Shown one piece after another: positions 37,439 through 44,509 of a stretch of 64,000 nucleotides of DNA (the first letter of the stretch is position 1; each line of letters opens with the position of its first letter). The translations under genes and the position numbers were made by a program. This DNA is from an uncultured Pontibacter sp. Lineage in GTDB: Bacteria; Bacteroidota; Bacteroidia; Cytophagales; Hymenobacteraceae. Below the pieces are notes generated by a model. The model did not search any database. It saw only the letters and a list, made by a program, of their open reading frames with translations, and was not told where the DNA came from. The stretch spans positions 744,001 through 808,000 of the forward strand of contig CANMMP010000001.1 in the NCBI GenBank assembly GCA_947499125.1. The letters run 5' to 3'.

Positions 37439-37951
37439 TTAATCCTGACGATATACTTTAAGCGACTTTTTAAGTTCTTTGCGTGCTATGTGGATCCTGT
37501 TTTTAACTGTACCGATAGGTATACTCAACTTTTCGGCTATCTCGGTATACTTATACCCGATATAGTACATCATAAAAGGTGCGCGATGCTCCTCGCTAAG
37601 GCCGGCTATGGCTTTTTCAATATCATTCATGACGAAAGTTGCCGTTCCTTTGTTTTGCGTAATGTAGTTTTCGTCGGTATTAAAGAACTGCAGATACTCC
37701 GTGCTATCGATGTGGCTGCTGCGCTTGGTTATCTTGTTATAGTTGTTGATAAACGTATTACGCATGATGGTGTAAAGCCAGGCCTTCAGGTTTGTACCCG
37801 ACTTAAACTTTTCCTGATTCATGAGTGCTTTCAACATGGTTTCCTGCACAAGATCCTTCGCATCGTCAGTGTCACGAGTAAGGTTAAAGGCAACAGGTCG
37901 TAACGACTGGGTTACACGCTGTATAAGGTTACTAAATTCTATCGCTGTCAT
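37439..37951 (-). CDS. ECF-type RNA polymerase sigma factor
   Basis: About 170 residues when started at ATG 37951 (MTAIEFSNLIQRVTQSL); the longer frame to 38017 is AT-rich and unlikely. Region 2 is seen in FNLTRDTDDAKDLVQETMLK and NLKAWLYTIMRNTFINNYNK, region 4 in LSEEHRAPFMMYYIGYKYTE and SIPIGTVKNRIHIARKELKK. It heads the crtI-crtB part of the pigment locus. No anti-sigma gene is adjacent. In Myxococcus an ECF factor (CarQ) and B12-type MerR proteins control carotenoid genes; a similar pairing is present here. A TATATTTG -7 element and an inverted repeat lie upstream. Confidence 0.93.
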   Translation of the reverse strand: MTAIEFSNLIQRVTQSLRPVAFNLTRDTDDAKDLVQETMLKALMNQEKFKSGTNLKAWLYTIMRNTFINNYNKITKRSSHIDSTEYLQFFNTDENYITQNKGTATFVMNDIEKAIAGLSEEHRAPFMMYYIGYKYTEIAEKLSIPIGTVKNRIHIARKELKKSLKVYRQD

Positions 37952-37984
37952 AACTTTGTTTATACTTTTACCAAAAACTATAAA

Positions 37985-38056
37985 CAAATATACGCAAGTT
38001 TTGAAAAATAAAAACACTTTTGTTTAATTAATTTATACTTTTAGTTAAACAAAGTG
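37985..38056 (-). promoter_or_regulatory. Promoter/operator region of the sigma factor and crtIB
   Basis: TATATTTG reads on the minus strand at 37992-37985. Just upstream is an inverted repeat with arms CACTTTTGTTTAA (38015-38027) and TTAAACAAAGTG (38045-38056), core GTTTAA-N17-TTAAAC. It covers the expected -33 region and is a candidate site for the neighbouring MerR-type regulator. Confidence 0.55.
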
Positions 38057-38117
38057 GTTAATAACCTATAAATCAAGGTAATAGAGCTGCTCAGCTAAGG
38101 CAAGGGTAAAAAGCACA

Positions 38118-38156
38118 AAGCCTGCCCCGGTTATATTTCACGACCAGGGCAGGCTT
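38118..38156 (-). terminator. Hairpin after the MerR regulator gene
   Basis: Perfect 10-bp arms AAGCCTGCCC (38118-38127) and GGGCAGGCTT (38147-38156) with a 19-nt loop. On the minus strand TGTGCTTTTTACCC follows. It could end the crtZ-merR transcript and isolate the sigma factor promoter. Confidence 0.65.
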
Positions 38157-38183
38157 AAGAGTGTATTAAACTGAAAGAATTAG

Positions 38184-39056
38184 TTAAAAGAGCTTGGCAA
38201 ACTCGTGGAGGCAGTCTAACCTCTGCACGTTTTCAGGAAACTGCAAATGCTCCTGCTGCAAAAGCATACCATACATGTAAATGGTAGCCTCCGGGAAGCT
38301 GGTTGATAATTTAGTAACGTATTTCTGAACATGGTCCCGGTCTGGCACCGAAGTAAGCACTGTACAGATGTAATCAGGTTTTATTTGATTGTAGGTAAGC
38401 TCCAGGTCGCAAAACGGCAGATTCTGCCCCATATAAATTACTGGCAAGTTGTGGCTCCGCACAAGGTAATTCATATAAAGCAGGGCCAGTTCATGCAGCT
38501 CGCCTTCAGGCAGGTATAATAAATAAGTTGGTGCGCCGGGTGCTTTACGAACATTTTGCCCGTCTATGGCAACTATAAGTTTCTGTCGGATCAGGTTGCT
38601 TACAAAGTGCTCGTGGGCTGGCGTTATATTACCTGTTTGCCAAAGTATACCTATTTTATGCAGAAACGGATAGATCAGCCTGCTCATGACCTCACCAAAA
38701 CCCGATTGCAGGGCTACTGTTGAAATTGCTTTCTCAAAGGCCACTTCGTCCAGGTCCAGCATCGCCGACATCAGGGTATTGATATACTGCGAACACTCCC
38801 CTGGCACCTCGCACAATAGCTGCACTTCCTTTATAAGCTGCTCTGGCTGCATCTGGGCTATTTTAGATATCTTATAGCCTTTTTCGTTCAGCAGCGACAC
38901 ATTCAGCAGCGTCTTCAGGTCTTTATCGTCGTAGTAGCGGATGTTTGTTTCAGTCCGTTTAGGGCACAGAATATTATAGCGCTGTTCCCATATCCGGATG
39001 GTATGAGCTTTTATACCTGAAAGGTGTTCGAGTTCTTTAATGGTGTATTGCGCCAC
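38184..39056 (-). CDS. B12-binding MerR family regulator (CarH/LitR-like)
   Basis: 290 residues. MerR DNA-binding domain at 1-70 (YTIKELEHLSGIKAHTIRIW, RYYDDKDLKTLLNVSLLNEKG). Then a four-helix B12-cap domain with the Wx9EH motif (Trp139, Glu149, His150) and a cobalamin-binding Rossmann domain with GELHELAL, where His188 is in the place of the lower B12 ligand. In CarH, adenosylcobalamin is a light sensor that releases the operator on illumination. The residue after Trp139 is Gln140, where Thermus CarH has its upper-ligand His, so the light chemistry may differ. It overlaps crtZ by 20 bp and is thus co-transcribed with it. Confidence 0.9.
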   Translation of the reverse strand: MAQYTIKELEHLSGIKAHTIRIWEQRYNILCPKRTETNIRYYDDKDLKTLLNVSLLNEKGYKISKIAQMQPEQLIKEVQLLCEVPGECSQYINTLMSAMLDLDEVAFEKAISTVALQSGFGEVMSRLIYPFLHKIGILWQTGNITPAHEHFVSNLIRQKLIVAIDGQNVRKAPGAPTYLLYLPEGELHELALLYMNYLVRSHNLPVIYMGQNLPFCDLELTYNQIKPDYICTVLTSVPDRDHVQKYVTKLSTSFPEATIYMYGMLLQQEHLQFPENVQRLDCLHEFAKLF

Positions 39057-39537
39057 GGCTTTTCTGTTCTTTTTTACTTACTACTTCACTTGCTGCTTTG
39101 AAATACTTAGGCGCTACCCACAACATACCAAACGACTCAGAGCCATATTTACCTGCTACCTTGTGGTGCACCTTGTGCGCCATGTTTAACCCTTTAAGGT
39201 AAACATTAGACGTACGCCCAAACATCTTTATGCGCCTGTGTATAAACACATCATGGATAATAAAATAGGCAACACCATACAGCGTTATACCTGCCCCAAT
39301 CCAGAACCTGTAATCTATCGGGTCGCTGCCGAAAACAAAAAATAACATTGCCAGCGTACCATAATAGGCAAAAAACAGGTCGTTAAGCTCAAAAGCATGC
39401 TTGTGCCGGGTGTGATGCGACTTGTGCAGGAACCATAAAAAACCATGTAGCACATATTTGTGCATGGCCCATGCCACGACTTCCATAACTACAAAGGTCA
39501 AGAGCATGATTCCGATTCCTGTCAGCATACCCAACAA
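39037..39537 (-). CDS. crtZ: Beta-carotene 3-hydroxylase
   Basis: 166 residues with four hydrophobic spans and the histidine clusters of the sterol desaturase/CrtZ family: MHKYVLHG, HKSHHTRHKHAFELND, IHDVFIHRR and HKVHHKVAG. It adds hydroxyl groups at C3 of the beta-rings, so beta-carotene becomes zeaxanthin. It opens the pigment locus and its 3' end overlaps the MerR gene by 20 bp, a strong sign of co-expression of an enzyme with its likely regulator. The 43-bp gap to the enoyl-CoA hydratase gene holds GTTTAA-N16-TTAAAC (39545-39572). Confidence 0.93.
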   Translation of the reverse strand: MLGMLTGIGIMLLTFVVMEVVAWAMHKYVLHGFLWFLHKSHHTRHKHAFELNDLFFAYYGTLAMLFFVFGSDPIDYRFWIGAGITLYGVAYFIIHDVFIHRRIKMFGRTSNVYLKGLNMAHKVHHKVAGKYGSESFGMLWVAPKYFKAASEVVSKKEQKSRGAIHH

Positions 39538-39544
39538 ACAACAA

Positions 39545-39572
39545 GTTTAAGAAATAGTTTTAAAAGTTAAAC
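39545..39572. promoter_or_regulatory. Inverted repeat before crtZ
   Basis: GTTTAA (39545-39550) and TTAAAC (39567-39572) with a 16-nt spacer, 8 bp before the crtZ ATG. Same core as the repeat before the sigma factor gene. Confidence 0.4.
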
Positions 39573-39580
39573 AGAATAAT

Positions 39581-40390
39581 TTACCAGTTGATAGGTTCTT
39601 TATTAAGGAAAGCTGCAATACCGCGCTGGCAATCTTCGGAGCCTCGGGCAACAGCATTCATTTCAGCAGCATATTGCAATCCATCTTCCAGGCTCATTTC
39701 CTGTACGCGGGCAATCATCTCCTTGGTTACTTCCATACTTTGGCGCGAGTTCTCAACACACAGCTTCTGAGCAAAAGAGAACACGCGTTCTTCTAATTGG
39801 TCGGCAGGCACTACATAGTTTACCAGACCATAGTTCTCCGCCTCAGTAGCCGAGATCAGGTCGCCGGTTAGCAGCAGTTGCTTAGCTCTGGACTCCCCTA
39901 TTTTACGCAGCAGGAATACCTTAACTATAGCAGGTATAAATCCGATCTTTACTTCGGTGTAGCCAAACTTAGCTTCCGGCACCGTAAACCCGAAATCGCA
40001 GATAGCAGCCAGCCCGCAGCCACCTGCAATGGCGTGGCCGTGCACCTGGGCGATCACTACTTTCTTTAAGGTATAGATCATCCGGAAAAGCTCCATCAGA
40101 TGCGTTGAGTCCAGCAGGTTTTCGTGGTAATCATTTTCCTGTAATTTCTGGATGTATTCCAGGTCGGCGCCGGCACAGAACACTTTTCCTTCGGCACGCA
40201 GCACAATTATCTTACAGGCTTCGTCCTCTTCCGCAGCAGCAAAAGCGCGCTTCAGTTCCGATACTACTTCGTAGTTCAGGGCGTTTCTTTTTTCTGCTCT
40301 AGCCAGGGTGACATAACCTACTCGGTCCTGCACATCATAATGCACAAAGTCCATTTTCAGTTTTTCAGCAGATGTGACAGTATCGTTCAT
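39581..40390 (-). CDS. Enoyl-CoA hydratase/isomerase family protein
   Basis: 269 residues of the crotonase superfamily. The oxyanion-hole segments KVFCAGADLEYI (near 70) and HGHAIAGGCGLAAICDFGF (near 117), and KFGYTEVKIGFIPAIV with the catalytic Glu region, are intact. It could be PaaF/PaaG-like and act in phenylacetyl-CoA breakdown, given the paa genes 1.6 kb away, or a methylglutaconyl-CoA hydratase in leucine breakdown; the sequence alone does not decide. A TATATTTG -7 element lies at 40443-40436 on the minus strand. Downstream is crtZ after 43 bp. Confidence 0.88.
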   Translation of the reverse strand: MNDTVTSAEKLKMDFVHYDVQDRVGYVTLARAEKRNALNYEVVSELKRAFAAAEEDEACKIIVLRAEGKVFCAGADLEYIQKLQENDYHENLLDSTHLMELFRMIYTLKKVVIAQVHGHAIAGGCGLAAICDFGFTVPEAKFGYTEVKIGFIPAIVKVFLLRKIGESRAKQLLLTGDLISATEAENYGLVNYVVPADQLEERVFSFAQKLCVENSRQSMEVTKEMIARVQEMSLEDGLQYAAEMNAVARGSEDCQRGIAAFLNKEPINW

Positions 40391-40570
40391 ATAGGTAGTG
40401 ATTTATGGTTCTGTATTGTAAAAAAGGCTGGAGTTCAAATATACGTAAGAGTTGATGTAATGCTCCGTTGTTTATTAATAAAGTAATGTTAACTGGTTTT
40501 TGTTTGAATAGATTGCTTATCTTTTAGATTGTTAGTAAGGGATTCTTGAAGTTGTTTATAGTTTTTCTTT

Positions 40571-40705
40571 TGTCATCCCGAGCGCAGCCGAGGAATCTTA
40601 TGTATCCTAAAGCTGCAAGACCTAACAGTGCACGCATCTCCTGCTAGTGTCTGATGTTCTATAATTTCTCAACTGTCATTCCGAGCGAAGTCGAGGAATC
40701 TTATG
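40571..40705. repeat. Pair of 32-bp dispersed repeats (TGTCATnCCGAGCG type)
   Basis: Copies at 40571-40602 and 40674-40705 agree at 29 of 32 positions; both begin TGTCAT and end GAGGAATCTTATG. I recognise the type as a repeat common in intergenic DNA of Bacteroidota. Confidence 0.75.
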
Positions 40706-40809
40706 TGCCTTATAGTTCAAGCTGCTTTCTACTTTAACCAAGCTATAGTTCTATAGTTACTACTTATCCTGGGAGCTCTACATACCTATTGTTTTATAGT
40801 TTGCTTTAT

Positions 40810-40925
40810 GCGCTCACGGCCGCGAGGCCCCGCCTTTGGGCATCGCGCTGCTGCTTTCTTGCTATCCTCGTACCTCGGATTGCCTGCGGCATCGCAACAA
40901 ATCAAAGGCGCTCAACCCAAAGACT
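40810..40925. repeat. GC-rich non-coding repeat unit
   Basis: GC-rich island in AT-rich surroundings, starting GCGCTCACGGCCGCGAGG and ending GGCGCTCAACCCAAAG. It has internal CGCCTTTGGG / CCCAAAG-type complementarity. It looks like a further dispersed element, not a gene. Confidence 0.5.
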
Positions 40926-41005
40926 GGAAAGTTTCTCATAGCTACAGCTTAGCTATAGTTTAAACTATAAGCGTCGACCTTTTCTCGTGGCTATACTTCC
41001 TTAGG

Positions 41006-41025
41006 GACAGGTCGCGACCTGTCCG
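41006..41025. repeat. 20-bp perfect palindrome
   Basis: GGACAGGTCGCGACCTGTCC, flanked by CTTAG and GCTCTTGG. It is a repeat-like palindrome without a T-run, so not a terminator. Confidence 0.7.
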
Positions 41026-41190
41026 CTCTTGGTCTGTAACTACAAACTCAACTATACTTTTAGCGGAACTGTCCCATTGAGGACAAGTGAGAACGGGAGT
41101 TTGAAACTTGCGAGCAGAGCTCATAGGGGTGTTTTAGCTGCAACTATAAAACTAAAATTTCAATTATAGCAATATCAGAATTCCCCGCCT

Positions 41191-41298
41191 TAGATAAGTA
41201 GGGGCTGGGGTGGTTGGACGAACAGCAACTATAGAACTATAAACCCAACTTTAGCTACAACTTCCTCTCCTGTTTTTAGGAGAGGATTGGGGTGAGGT
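41191..41298. repeat. Two hairpin plus GGGGTG units
   Basis: First unit: TCCCCGCCT...AGGGGCTGGGGTGG (about 41191-41213). Second unit: CCTCTCCT, GTTTTT loop, AGGAGAGG, then ATTGGGGTGAGGT (about 41266-41298). Related units lie at 54239-54372. Confidence 0.65.
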
Positions 41299-41333
41299 AA
41301 AAACCACCCACCACAATTCCACGTTGAAAAAGT

Positions 41334-41364
41334 TTGCTAACGAACGTTAGGTTGTTTATATTTG
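41334..41364 (+). promoter_or_regulatory. TetR gene promoter with embedded operator
   Basis: TTG (41334-41336), a 20-nt spacer, then TATATTTG (41357-41364). The inverted repeat CTAACG-AA-CGTTAG (41337-41350) lies between the two elements, a placement typical of a repressor site. No second copy was seen before paaA. Confidence 0.75.
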
Positions 41365-41374
41365 TTAGTTATAT

Positions 41375-41953
41375 ATGGAAGCAACTTTGAGCAGAAAAGA
41401 ACAAATAGAATTAACCGCAACAGCACTCTTTAAAAAAAGAGGCTTTTCGGCTACCTCTATGCGTGACCTGGCGAATGAACTTGGTATCGAAGCTGCCAGT
41501 ATTTACTCCCATATCCGCTCAAAGGAAGAGATCTTGCAGCGTGTATGTTTCCGGATGGCAAATGAGTTTTTTGCAGCTATCGATAAGGCAGACATCCGCG
41601 ATACTTCTGCATCAGAAAGATTAATAGCTATTATAACTGCCCATGTGCAGGTACTGACTAAAAACACCGAAGCATCGGCCGTTTTCCTGCATGAATGGCG
41701 CCATTTGAGCGAACCATATCATGCCGAGTTCCTGGCGTTGCGAGACCGATATGAAGGACATTTCCGGGAAATAATTCGCGAAGGCATTAAGGCCGGCGAG
41801 TTTAAAGTACCCGACGAGAAATTTGCAGTACTAACTATACTTTCGGGGCTGAACTGGATACACACCTGGTACAAGCCCGAAGGAAAAATGAATGCTAAAG
41901 AAATTGCCACTAACCTGGCAACTATGCTACTTAACGGACTGAAACAAACTTAA
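41375..41953 (+). CDS. TetR family regulator, probably of phenylacetate genes
   Basis: 192 residues. An N-terminal helix-turn-helix domain (IELTATALFKKRGFSATSMRD, LGIEAASIYSHIRSKEEIL) and an all-helical ligand domain. The latter part resembles TetR regulators of acyl-CoA and phenylacetate metabolism. Its place just upstream of paaA on the same strand suggests it senses phenylacetyl-CoA or a similar acyl-CoA, like PaaR of other bacteria; this is inferred from context. A CTAACG-AA-CGTTAG site between its own -33 and -7 elements supports autorepression. Confidence 0.88.
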   Translation: MEATLSRKEQIELTATALFKKRGFSATSMRDLANELGIEAASIYSHIRSKEEILQRVCFRMANEFFAAIDKADIRDTSASERLIAIITAHVQVLTKNTEASAVFLHEWRHLSEPYHAEFLALRDRYEGHFREIIREGIKAGEFKVPDEKFAVLTILSGLNWIHTWYKPEGKMNAKEIATNLATMLLNGLKQT

Positions 41954-41981
41954 TACACGCCCAAACACAAACTAACTAATC

Positions 41982-42006
41982 GCCGGGCCGCCACCTTCGG
42001 CCCGGC
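41982..42006 (+). terminator. Hairpin between the TetR gene and paaA
   Basis: GCCGGGCCG, a CCACCTT loop and CGGCCCGGC, followed by ACTTTTACT. It has a strong stem but a weak T-run, so it may act as partial terminator or attenuator. Confidence 0.6.
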
Positions 42007-42037
42007 ACTTTTACTGAACCTTTAAACTATAAATATT

Positions 42038-43024
42038 ATGTACGGAGGAGGAAACGTTTTTGAAGCGACTAAATTCGATGATGTGCAGACAGAAGATCCT
42101 GCAAAATTAGAAGAATTTGAAGCGCGCATCGCACGCGGCGAGAAGATCGAACCAACCGATTGGATGCCCGAACTATACCGCAAGCAGCTGATCCGCATGA
42201 TCGAACAGCATGCGCATTCCGAAATTATTGGCGCATTGCCGGAAGGTACCTGGATCACGCGTGCTCCGGGTTTCCGTCGTAAAATGGCGCAGATGGCAAA
42301 AGTGCAGGACGAAGTTGGCCACGCACAGTTGCTATACTCTGCCGCTGAAACATTGGGCAAGTCGCGTGAACAAATGCTGACTGACCTGATCAGCGGAAAA
42401 TCAAAATACTCAAACGTATTCAATTACCCTGCCTTTACCTGGGCAGATTCTAATATCATCTCATGGCTAATTGATGCGGGTGCTATTGTAAACCAGATGG
42501 CAAATGCCAAAGGTTCTTATGGTCCTTACTCACGTGCTTTAGAGCGTATCTGCGCTGAAGAGGCTTTCCACCTGAAGTATGGCCACGATGCTGTAGTGCA
42601 TATGGCAACAGGTACTCCAAAGCAGCGCGAAATGATACAGGCTGCGCTTAACCGCTGGTGGCCACCTATCATGACCTTCTTCGGACCATCTGACAAAATG
42701 AGTACGCACACTGAAACACTGATGCGCTGGAAAGTGAAGATGGCCTCTAACGACGAGTGCCGTCAGCAGTTCCTGGATATGTATGTACCGAAGATCTGGG
42801 AGCTTGGCCTGACTGTTCCGGATCCAAATCTGAAGAAGAATATGGAAACCGGACAGTGGGAATTTACCGAGCCGGATTGGGATGAGTTTAAGCGCGTGAT
42901 CAATGGCGATGGCCCTTGCAACGCAGAACGCCTTGCCGTACGCCGTACTGCCGAAGAGCGTGGCGCATGGGTTCGTAGAGCCCTGCTCAACCCAAAAGCA
43001 AAATATGTAAAGCCATTAGCCTAA
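42038..43024 (+). CDS. paaA: 1,2-phenylacetyl-CoA epoxidase, subunit PaaA
   Basis: 328 residues. Catalytic di-iron subunit of the multicomponent epoxidase that turns phenylacetyl-CoA into its ring 1,2-epoxide. Ferritin-like iron-binding motifs are visible as [32 protein letters not shown], and [17 protein letters not shown] (E..EExxH pattern). A good GGAGG-like stretch overlaps the start itself. First gene of paaABCD; paaB follows after 9 bp. Confidence 0.96.
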   Translation: MYGGGNVFEATKFDDVQTEDPAKLEEFEARIARGEKIEPTDWMPELYRKQLIRMIEQHAHSEIIGALPEGTWITRAPGFRRKMAQMAKVQDEVGHAQLLYSAAETLGKSREQMLTDLISGKSKYSNVFNYPAFTWADSNIISWLIDAGAIVNQMANAKGSYGPYSRALERICAEEAFHLKYGHDAVVHMATGTPKQREMIQAALNRWWPPIMTFFGPSDKMSTHTETLMRWKVKMASNDECRQQFLDMYVPKIWELGLTVPDPNLKKNMETGQWEFTEPDWDEFKRVINGDGPCNAERLAVRRTAEERGAWVRRALLNPKAKYVKPLA

Positions 43025-43033
43025 CCTAAAACT

Positions 43034-43672
43034 ATGAGCTTAAAGTCACTTGACCCGAGAGTAACGAGATTGAACCTGCCGGAAGGTGAAGTTCCTGCGA
43101 TGGAGCCAAAACCGGAACTGGATCAGTTTGAAACATACGAGGCTTTCCATCAGAAGAAAGAAGGTGCTGCCTATACTTATGTCGGCCCTGTTCACGCACC
43201 GAACGAAGATGTAGCTTTCCTGTTTGCAAAAGAGCAGTATAGCCGCCGCTTTGCCTGCACTGGCCTTTGGATTGTGCGCACTGAAAATGTACAGGTAACG
43301 CCCTATGGTAATGATAACGAGAACCTGTATGATAGTTTACAGTTCGAAGTACCAACCCAAAGCAGCGATATACCGGAGCCTTACGAGATCTTCCACCTGA
43401 AAAAGCGTGGAAAAGCGCATACTCATGCTGGACGCGTAATGGCAACATCTTACGAGGAAGCATTGCAGGAAGCTAAACAAGCTTTTGGCGAAAAAGGCCC
43501 TATCGTGAATGTGTGGGTGGTGAGATCGAAAGATGTGCTGCAGTCTGCGGAAGAAGACAAGGATATGTGGACCACCATTCCGGAGAAAAAGTACCGCGAA
43601 GCCATTGCCTACAAAGTAATGGACAAGATCACGAAGTATAAAGAAGAGAATAAACCTACAACTGCCCAATAA
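43034..43672 (+). CDS. paaB: Phenylacetyl-CoA epoxidase subunit PaaB, tandem-domain form
   Basis: 212 residues, about twice the ~95 of E. coli PaaB. Two PaaB-like units are visible: about 32-86 (YEAFHQKKEGAAYTYVG to GLWIVRTENV) and about 116-168 (YEIFHLKKRGKAHTHAG to NVWVVRSKDV). Both keep the FHxKKxG and WxVRxxxV elements. PaaB is a small bridging subunit of the PaaABCE complex, so a tandem form may supply an intramolecular dimer. A charged tail (about 170-212) follows. The stop overlaps the paaC start by one base (TAATG). Confidence 0.9.
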   Translation: MSLKSLDPRVTRLNLPEGEVPAMEPKPELDQFETYEAFHQKKEGAAYTYVGPVHAPNEDVAFLFAKEQYSRRFACTGLWIVRTENVQVTPYGNDNENLYDSLQFEVPTQSSDIPEPYEIFHLKKRGKAHTHAGRVMATSYEEALQEAKQAFGEKGPIVNVWVVRSKDVLQSAEEDKDMWTTIPEKKYREAIAYKVMDKITKYKEENKPTTAQ

Positions 43673-44427
43673 TGAACGAGCAAGCGATAAAAGACCTGTT
43701 ATACAAACTGGCAGACGACCAGCTTATACTTGGCCACCGCAACTCTGAGTGGACCGGTTTCGGCCCGATACTGGAAGAGGACATTGCTTTTTCGTCGATG
43801 GCGCAGGATAAGATTGGCCATAGTTTAGCATTTTACACGTTGCTGCAAGAGCTTGGCGAAGCTGAACCGGACACGGTTGCCTTTACCCGCAACGCCAATC
43901 AATTTCACAATAGCCAGCTGGTAGAACTGCCAAATGGCGAATACGACTTCAGTTTGATTCGCCACTTTTTGTACGATAACGCTGAGATCATTCGCTTTGA
44001 GATGCTTAGCCAGTCGAGCTACGAGCCAATTGCTAAAGTTGCTACTAAACTGAAAGGCGAAGTAAAATACCACGTGCTACATGCCAACACCTGGATCAAG
44101 AACCTGGGATCTTCTACTGAAGAGGCTATACTTCGTTTACAATCGTCGCTTAATGAGGCTATGCCTTATGCACTGGGTATGTTCGAGAAATCGAAGTTTG
44201 AGCAGGAACTGATCGATGCCGGTGTTTATGCCGGTGAAGAAGCGGTGAAAGCAGAATGGCTGAAGCGCATTACGGCAGTGATCGAGAAAACAGACCTAAA
44301 GCTTCCTGACCTGGCAACTATAGAACCTAAGTTTGGAGGACGCTACGGAGAGCACACAGAGCACCTGCAGCCGCTGCTGGATGAAATGGCCGAAGTGTTT
44401 AAGATTGACCCGACTGCTGAGTGGTAG
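43672..44427 (+). CDS. paaC: Phenylacetyl-CoA epoxidase structural subunit PaaC
   Basis: 251 residues. Ferritin-like partner that holds PaaA in the active complex and usually lacks a full di-iron site. Segments EEDIAFSSMAQDKIGHSLAFY and FGGRYGEHTEHLQPLLDEMAE match the family. Its ATG shares the A of the paaB TAA stop, so it is translated with paaB. A short palindromic element (44452-44496) separates it from paaD. Confidence 0.95.
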   Translation: MNEQAIKDLLYKLADDQLILGHRNSEWTGFGPILEEDIAFSSMAQDKIGHSLAFYTLLQELGEAEPDTVAFTRNANQFHNSQLVELPNGEYDFSLIRHFLYDNAEIIRFEMLSQSSYEPIAKVATKLKGEVKYHVLHANTWIKNLGSSTEEAILRLQSSLNEAMPYALGMFEKSKFEQELIDAGVYAGEEAVKAEWLKRITAVIEKTDLKLPDLATIEPKFGGRYGEHTEHLQPLLDEMAEVFKIDPTAEW

Positions 44428-44451
44428 TTCTTTTTTGACATAGGACTGTTT

Positions 44452-44496
44452 GACAAAGGACAAAAGATTGTAATTACACATTAAAACTCCTTTGTC
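44452..44496. repeat. Palindromic element between paaC and paaD
   Basis: Perfect 9-bp arms GACAAAGGA (44452-44460) and TCCTTTGTC (44488-44496). Similar to the inverted repeat at 3647-3723. Confidence 0.5.
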
Positions 44497-44509
44497 TAAC
44501 TATAATAAC

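Larger units (their letters stand above)
40391..41374. other. 984-bp gene-free stretch packed with dispersed repeats
   Basis: No open frame of interest on either strand. It contains a 32-bp repeat pair, a GC-rich unit, a 20-bp palindrome, two hairpin/GGGGTGG units, eleven copies of AACTATA/TATAGTT, and the TetR promoter at its right end. It separates the divergent enoyl-CoA hydratase and TetR genes. Confidence 0.7.

Noticed and set aside
41006..41025. Intrinsic terminator at the 20-bp palindrome
   Set aside because: No T-run on either side and no gene end close by.
40391..41374. tRNA or other structured RNA gene in the long gap
   Set aside because: No cloverleaf, CCA end or known RNA motif seen; the structure present is explained by short palindromic repeats.
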